32,914 bases of DNA. Source: Sphingomonadaceae bacterium (GTDB taxonomy: Bacteria > Pseudomonadota > Alphaproteobacteria > Sphingomonadales > Sphingomonadaceae). The stretch's first letter is position 1, and the number at the start of each line of letters is the position of its first letter. The notes below the pieces were generated by a model, which searched no databases, was not told the origin of the DNA, and saw nothing but the letters and a program-made list of their open reading frames with translations. Positions 27,948 to 32,914 of the stretch are shown one piece after another. A program made the translations under genes and the position numbers. The stretch spans positions 1 through 32,914 of the forward strand of contig RFZB01000013.1 in assembly GCA_009920915.1 (NCBI GenBank). Reading direction: 5' to 3'.

Positions 27948-28250
27948 ATGAATGATATTCTGGACCAACTGGCACCCATTGCCGGTCTATTTGGTTTGCT
28001 GGGCTTTGCCGGGCTTGCTGGGTTAAAGCAGCCTATTGATAAAGGCCGGGCGGGCCTTGGCATCCGCCTGATAAGCTTGTTGGGGCTATTGGGGTTGGCT
28101 GGCATTTGGATTCCGGGGGCAGGTGCTATGGGCGCCGCAGGGGCCCTTGGCCTATGGAACCACCAAAACCCAAAGCTGGCGCGCTGGGGTAAGCTCGGCT
28201 GGACCTTCCTTTTGGGTGTGCCCTATTTGGTGCGGGCGCTGGTAGATTAA
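27948..28250 (+). CDS. small hydrophobic (membrane) protein of unknown function
   Basis: MNDILDQLAPIAGLFGLLGFAGLAGLKQPIDKG...LISLLGLLGLAGIWIPGAGAMGAAGALGLW; RBS-like gggggg upstream. Confidence 0.55.
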   Translation: MNDILDQLAPIAGLFGLLGFAGLAGLKQPIDKGRAGLGIRLISLLGLLGLAGIWIPGAGAMGAAGALGLWNHQNPKLARWGKLGWTFLLGVPYLVRALVD

Positions 28251-29125
28251 GACGCGACCCGCCGGATCGTCCGAAAGCCAATATGGTTGGTGCCCAAATC
28301 ATCTTCCATGCGCTGGCGAGATTGCGGGCGATACCGCGCACAGAAATTGACAGCGCACAGGAATGAACCGCCCTTCACCGCGCGCGCGCCTGCATCGCTT
28401 TTCGCTGCGGGGTCATGATTGGGCGTCCAAACGCTTTTCGTCCATTCCCACACATTGCCCGTCATATCATAGAGGCCGTTGGAATTAGCGGGAAAGCTGG
28501 CGACAGGCGCCCGCATCATAAAGCCATCAGCAGCCACATTATGGGTGGGGAATTGCCCGTCCCATGTATTGCTGCTGGGCTTGCCATTGCGCACAGGGCG
28601 GGCGCGGCCCGGCATATCCCGCCCTTGGCCAGCCGCCCATTCCCATTCGGCCTCGGTCGGCAAATCGCGTCCTTTCCAGCGGGCATAGGCCAGTGCATCG
28701 GCATAGGCGATTTGCACTACGGGCTCGTCCTCGCGTCCCTCTATGCTGCTGCCCGGTCCTTCAGGCTGGCGCCAATTGGCCCCTGCCATAAAGGTCCAGC
28801 CCGGCGTTTGCCCCGGCCCCGGCATCACAAACACGGCGCTCCCCGGCATTTGCTGTGCCGCGGGGACGCGCGGGTCACCCAGAAATCCCTTTTCTGCGAC
28901 TGTTCTATAACCGGTGGCTGCGACGAATTCTGCGAATTGCCGATTGGTCACTTCGGTTGCGTCCATGTAGAAGCTGCCGACGCTCACCGGCGGGCCCCGC
29001 CGTTCTTCGGGGTAGCTTCTATCATTGCCCAGCGTCAGCGTGCCGCCTTTAATCAAAACCTCTTTCTCTTGCGGGCCAGAACAGCTCGCAAGCAGCAGGA
29101 CAGCAAGGCACAGCGCGCGACGCAT
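28247..29125 (-). CDS. formylglycine-generating enzyme (SUMF1/FGE-sulfatase) family lipoprotein
   Basis: GRDLPTEAEWEWAA, NGLYDMTGNVWEWT and GGSFLCAVNFCARYRPQSRQ, with the paired Cys of FGE; lipobox MRRALCLAVLLLASCSG. Start overlaps the arylsulfatase stop (TAATG). Confidence 0.88.
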   Translation of the reverse strand: MRRALCLAVLLLASCSGPQEKEVLIKGGTLTLGNDRSYPEERRGPPVSVGSFYMDATEVTNRQFAEFVAATGYRTVAEKGFLGDPRVPAAQQMPGSAVFVMPGPGQTPGWTFMAGANWRQPEGPGSSIEGREDEPVVQIAYADALAYARWKGRDLPTEAEWEWAAGQGRDMPGRARPVRNGKPSSNTWDGQFPTHNVAADGFMMRAPVASFPANSNGLYDMTGNVWEWTKSVWTPNHDPAAKSDAGARAVKGGSFLCAVNFCARYRPQSRQRMEDDLGTNHIGFRTIRRVAS

Positions 29126-30750
29126 TACCGGTAGCGGATCTTCACCTTTGGCGGATATTTGGCCATTGTGGCGCCATGCAGCGCAACCAGTGGGCCAAGT
29201 GCGTATGACGGCGCCCAAGCCTTCTCAATCAATATGGATTTCCGCTCTTTGGGGTCGAGATAGAGATTATACATATAGCTGTTGAGCGGGGTCAGCACCT
29301 GCGCATTATCTAGCCCGCCAAAATCACGGACATTGCCCGAGCCAACCTGCACTTCGGACGTCGACATTTTATAATAGCGCCACCGCACGCCCGAAAACAG
29401 GTCAAGATTCCAGAAATAGACGGCTTCGCGCGCAGATTCACCATTATCCGCCAGCAGCAAGCCTGTTTGATCAATCCCATCAATATACCGGTCTGTTGGC
29501 ACTGCCTTGGTGGCATCAATTCCGGCAAGAGTCAGGCTGGTGTTGAACATATCGGTCATATCAAACAGCCCGTCTGACACACGCCCCGGCTTAATCATCC
29601 CCGGCCACCAGAACAGGCCCGGCACGCGTACCCCGCCTTCCAACGTGGTGCCCTTGGCCCCACGGAATGGGGTGACGCCGGTCTCTGGATAGGAATCTTC
29701 TTCTGGCCCATTGTCAGAGGTAAAGAAGACCAACGTATTGTCCGCTATCTTCAGCTCTTCGAGCAGCTTGGTCAGGCGGCCAACAATATCGTCCACCTCA
29801 ACCACGGAATCCCGATAGACATCTTTGGTGGCTGACCGGCCGACAAAGGCCTTTGACGGCTCATTAAAATAATGAACCTTTGAGAAATTATGGCTGAGGT
29901 AGAAGGGCTTGCCCGATTTGGCCGCCCGCCGAATGAAATCTTCTGAGAAAGACGCGAACTTCTGGTCGAGATCGCGGCTATTTTCCCAGTTGATCTGTTC
30001 AACAGGCTTGGCCCCTTTTTCCTTGGAGGCGCGCCAGACATTGCGATCCCCCGGCATAGAGCGCAGCTCTGCCAATAGCTTTGGATCATTGGCGACATCC
30101 GTCGCATTGGGATGTTCTTCTTGATAGGCGTTTACAACGCCCAGAAAGCCATAAAATTCATCAAACCCAACTTGCCAAGGCCGCGAGCCATCCTTCTCGC
30201 CCAAATGCCATTTGCCTGACATGCCCGTGCGATAGCCGGATTGGGAGAGGAGTTTGGAGGCCAGAATTTCACCCGAAATATCCGCTGTATCATTCAGCAG
30301 CTTGGGCGTGATCAGGCCAGAGCGCACCGGCAGTCGGCCCGTGTTCAACGCGGCACGCGTTGGGGTGCAGCTCGGCTGGGCATAGGTCGAGGTGAGCTTC
30401 AGCCCTTCGCGGGCCAGCCGGTCAATATGCGGTGTTGGTGCCCCAAGGGATTCGCCGCCGCCATAGGCACCGACATCCCCATAGCCCAGATCATCGACCA
30501 CGAAGATAAGGATATTGGGGCGCTTACCCGTTTTCTTGAACAGCGCCTCCAGCTTGGCTTGGGCCGCGCGCTGTTGGGCCGGAAGCATAAGGGCGGGCTC
30601 AAAATTTTCTTTCGTGCGCTCTGCCTTTAAAACCGGCGACACGCGCGACATTGACCCCAATGTTAAGCCCGCGGGCACCGACATTTGCTGCGCCACAGCT
30701 GCCGCTGCAACGCTCGCAGTTAGCCCAACACCCATAAGGACCCGCTTCAT
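29125..30750 (-). CDS. arylsulfatase (type I, formylglycine-dependent), exported
   Basis: MKRVLMGVGLTASVAAAAVAQQ signal peptide; RPNILIFVVDDLGYGDVGAYGG; sulfatase signature SCTPTRAALNTGRLPVRSGL (CxPxR-x4-TG); GKWHLGE; FFTSDNGPEEDS. Confidence 0.93.
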   Translation of the reverse strand: MKRVLMGVGLTASVAAAAVAQQMSVPAGLTLGSMSRVSPVLKAERTKENFEPALMLPAQQRAAQAKLEALFKKTGKRPNILIFVVDDLGYGDVGAYGGGESLGAPTPHIDRLAREGLKLTSTYAQPSCTPTRAALNTGRLPVRSGLITPKLLNDTADISGEILASKLLSQSGYRTGMSGKWHLGEKDGSRPWQVGFDEFYGFLGVVNAYQEEHPNATDVANDPKLLAELRSMPGDRNVWRASKEKGAKPVEQINWENSRDLDQKFASFSEDFIRRAAKSGKPFYLSHNFSKVHYFNEPSKAFVGRSATKDVYRDSVVEVDDIVGRLTKLLEELKIADNTLVFFTSDNGPEEDSYPETGVTPFRGAKGTTLEGGVRVPGLFWWPGMIKPGRVSDGLFDMTDMFNTSLTLAGIDATKAVPTDRYIDGIDQTGLLLADNGESAREAVYFWNLDLFSGVRWRYYKMSTSEVQVGSGNVRDFGGLDNAQVLTPLNSYMYNLYLDPKERKSILIEKAWAPSYALGPLVALHGATMAKYPPKVKIRYR

Positions 30751-30797
30751 GACCTCTCTCCTGCGCACTTAATTGTTCGTTTGATTATGTTTCGCTG

Positions 30798-30831
30798 ATT
30801 GCGTAGCTTTTTTCAAATGATTCTACGCAAA
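30798..30831. promoter_or_regulatory. candidate operator, ATTGCGTA-N18-TACGCAAA (site D)
   Basis: Inverted half-sites with a single outer mismatch and exact 18-nt spacing, between the divergent arylsulfatase and alkylsulfatase-like genes. Confidence 0.73.
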
Positions 30832-30848
30832 TATTGATGGGAGTGGCT

Positions 30849-32267
30849 ATGCGCTGGACCGCGCTTTTATTTTCATTGGTTTCAGCCCCTCTCCTCGCGG
30901 CGGGCTTTCCTCTTTCGACAGACGATGTTCTTGTTCAGCAAGGCCGCCAGTTACTTGCGCGTGAACATCCAGATGTGATGCGCCATATGGGCCGCAATGA
31001 TGGGTTTGGCGGCGCCAGCTCTGCCCAAATCGCGCGGGCCATGCTGTCCGACGCCCCTGCGCTCATTGCCGAGGCCCGCAGCAAGATGGTGATTGAGCCG
31101 CAAGGGCCGGGGATGTGGCTGATCCGCTTTCCTTATGTAAATGTCGCCGTCATCGAAACGCGCGATAGCCTTGTTCTGTTTGATAGCGGCTATGCGTCGA
31201 TTGGCCATGTCCTCAAAGATGTGCTGCCGACGCTCAGCAAAAAGCCTCTGAAAACCATCATCCTATCGCACACGCATGTTGACCATAGCTATGGCGCGCG
31301 CGCGCTGGTGCAGCAAACGCCGCGCCCGACTGTCATTGCCAGTGCGGAAATGCTGGACGCTATTGAGACGGACCTGCGCTTGGGCGGGTCGATTGGCCGC
31401 TACAATAATCAGCCGCTTGCCCTGCAACCGACTGACAAATCGCACGTCGTTGTGCCCGATGTCACTTTTAAAGGCCGCAAGACCTTTCGAATTGGCGGGG
31501 AGGATTTTGTCCTGATCCACGCCCCCGGTGAGACGGAAGACCAGATTTGGATGTGGATTCCCGGCCGTAAAACAATTGTGACGGCAGATTATGTCCAAGG
31601 CTTTTTGCCCAATGCGGGCAATGGCAAGCGGATGCAGCGTTATGTGGAAGATTGGAGCGCCGCGATGCGCGAAATGGCGGCGTTAAAGCCAGAACGGATG
31701 CTGCCCATGCATGGCGCCGCTGTGTCTGGCACGCCGCAGATCACGCAGATGCTGACCACCTATTCCGACGCGCTGGACCATATTGTTGACCAGACCATTG
31801 CACGCTTAAACGCAGGGGATCGCAAAGATGCCATTGCAGCGTCAATTGATTGGCCCGAACAATTCGCCAAAAACCCGCTGCTCGACCCACAATATAATCG
31901 GCCCGAAGATATTGCCCGCATGGTCATGAAGCGCTGGACCGGCTGGTGGGATGATGTGCCCTCGCATTTTGCAGCCATGCCTTTTGAGGCCGAAGCGCGC
32001 GAAGCCGTGGCGTTGGCGGGGGGTGTAGAGGCCATTGACGCGCGCGCGCGGGCTCTGCTGCCAGTCAACAGTAAATTGGCTGCCCGGTTGGCAGATTGGG
32101 CCTATTTTGCAGCACCCGACAACCCAAAGGCACTGCGCCTTGCCATTGATGTCTATCTGGCCCGACTGTCCGAGCCCGATATGCCCGTGCAAGAAGGGCT
32201 GATCTATTTCGACATGGCAGCACGCGCACGCGCGCGACTGGAAAAGCTGACGCCCCCCAAGTCCTAA
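30849..32267 (+). CDS. metallo-beta-lactamase-fold hydrolase, alkylsulfatase (SdsA/type III sulfatase)-like, exported
   Basis: Signal peptide MRWTALLFSLVSAPLLAAG; metal motif ILSHTHVDHSYGA (HxHxDH); central/C-terminal region KRWTGWWDDVPSHFAAMP...AVALAGGVEAI...LAARLADWAYFAAPDNPKALRLAIDVY, like the alkylsulfatase dimerisation domain. Confidence 0.78.
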   Translation: MRWTALLFSLVSAPLLAAGFPLSTDDVLVQQGRQLLAREHPDVMRHMGRNDGFGGASSAQIARAMLSDAPALIAEARSKMVIEPQGPGMWLIRFPYVNVAVIETRDSLVLFDSGYASIGHVLKDVLPTLSKKPLKTIILSHTHVDHSYGARALVQQTPRPTVIASAEMLDAIETDLRLGGSIGRYNNQPLALQPTDKSHVVVPDVTFKGRKTFRIGGEDFVLIHAPGETEDQIWMWIPGRKTIVTADYVQGFLPNAGNGKRMQRYVEDWSAAMREMAALKPERMLPMHGAAVSGTPQITQMLTTYSDALDHIVDQTIARLNAGDRKDAIAASIDWPEQFAKNPLLDPQYNRPEDIARMVMKRWTGWWDDVPSHFAAMPFEAEAREAVALAGGVEAIDARARALLPVNSKLAARLADWAYFAAPDNPKALRLAIDVYLARLSEPDMPVQEGLIYFDMAARARARLEKLTPPKS

Positions 32268-32303
32268 GTTCTAAGCCCTAAGCCTTAAGCCTTAAGCCCT
32301 TAA
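32262..32303. repeat. degenerate heptamer tandem array (consensus CCYTAAG, about 6 units)
   Basis: tcctaag ttctaag ccctaag ccttaag ccttaag cccttaa read directly; overlaps both convergent stop codons. Confidence 0.75.
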
Positions 32304-32914
32304 TCCTCGAACTGGGGCGCCCAGGCCACGCCGTTGATATGGGCGCCGCCATCGGCAAATAATGTGTTGCCCGTGATATAGCGGGCATCCTCACTCGCAA
32401 GGAACAGGGCGACCCCGCCAATATCCGCCTCTGGGTCGCCCAAGCGGCCCATGGGGTTGGCGGCATTAATCTGGTCAATCATGCCCGGCTGCATATCCGC
32501 CATGCGACGCGATGAGGCCGACCAGGCGGCAGGGCAAATGACATTGCAACAAATGCCATAGGGCGCCCATTCGCGCGCGGCGGTGCGCGTATAGGCACGC
32601 AAAGCCTCTTTACTGGCGTTGTAATCGGCACTGCCCATATGCGCGTTCACGCCATTGAGGGAGGCCATATTGATCACCCGGCCCCATCCTTGCGCCTTCA
32701 TATGCGGGAAGGCCGCTTCCATCGCCCATTTGACGGCCCAGAGATTCATCGCGAGCGCGGTTTCAAAAATCGCATCGTCCTTACGCTCAATCCGGGCAAT
32801 GCCTGATCCGCGATAGGCGTTGTTGACAAGAATATCGACAGGGCCAGCCGCCGCCATCATCGCAAGGACAGCCTCTTTCTGCATAATGTCGACCGCAATC
32901 GCTTTGGCCTTTTT
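32300..32914 (-). CDS. short-chain dehydrogenase/reductase (SDR), truncated at right window edge
   Basis: Open frame continues past 32884 to the window end (KAKAIAVDIMQKEAV...). VDILVNNAYRG, YNASKEALRAYTRTAAREW, ITGNTLFADGGAHINGVAW. Confidence 0.87.
   Translation of the reverse strand, partial: KKAKAIAVDIMQKEAVLAMMAAAGPVDILVNNAYRGSGIARIERKDDAIFETALAMNLWAVKWAMEAAFPHMKAQGWGRVINMASLNGVNAHMGSADYNASKEALRAYTRTAAREWAPYGICCNVICPAAWSASSRRMADMQPGMIDQINAANPMGRLGDPEADIGGVALFLASEDARYITGNTLFADGGAHINGVAWAPQFED

Noticed and set aside
32262-32303. CCCTAA-like repeat interpreted as telomeric sequence
   Set aside because: Only about six degenerate heptamers located between convergent bacterial genes; no terminal context, so simple slippage is the more economical explanation.
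1-32914. CRISPR array, prophage or transposon explaining the cluster
   Set aside because: No direct-repeat/spacer array, integrase, transposase or tRNA gene was seen; only short palindromic and heptamer repeats were found.

Overview
The window is a dense accessory catabolic gene cluster with about 30 coding regions. Its gene content and style resemble a sphingomonad-type alphaproteobacterium, but the taxon is inferred. I found no rRNA, tRNA, CRISPR or transposase. From left to right it contains: (i) a meta-cleavage lower pathway (alpha/beta hydrolase, 2-hydroxypentadienoate-type hydratase, acylating aldehyde dehydrogenase, 4-hydroxy-2-oxoacid aldolase) translationally coupled to a flavoprotein dehydrogenase and two SnoaL-like proteins; (ii) an SDR divergent from a third SnoaL-like protein; (iii) a TonB-dependent receptor divergent from a DUF1254-type protein and a fourth SnoaL-like protein; (iv) three SDRs plus a 3-ketosteroid-delta1-dehydrogenase-like flavoprotein; (v) an SDR, an EthD-like protein and an AtuA/DUF1446 protein; (vi) a Coq4-like protein divergent from an SDR, two acyl-CoA synthetases, an atypical amidohydrolase-2 protein and a KshA/DAF-36-like Rieske oxygenase; (vii) a frameshifted amidase; (viii) an arylsulfatase with a formylglycine-generating-enzyme-like lipoprotein, divergent from a metallo-beta-lactamase-fold alkylsulfatase-like protein; (ix) a truncated SDR at the right edge. 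The strongest unexplained signal is a recurrent inverted repeat, TTTGCGTA-N18-TACGCAAA. It occurs in five divergent intergenic regions, with N18 spacing in four and N19 in one. It apparently ties the whole cluster, including the sulfatases, into one regulon, and no regulator is visible in the window. The best overall hypothesis, which is inference only, is a regulon for uptake, desulfation, CoA activation and ring degradation of a sulfated steroid-like or polycyclic/terpenoid substrate.
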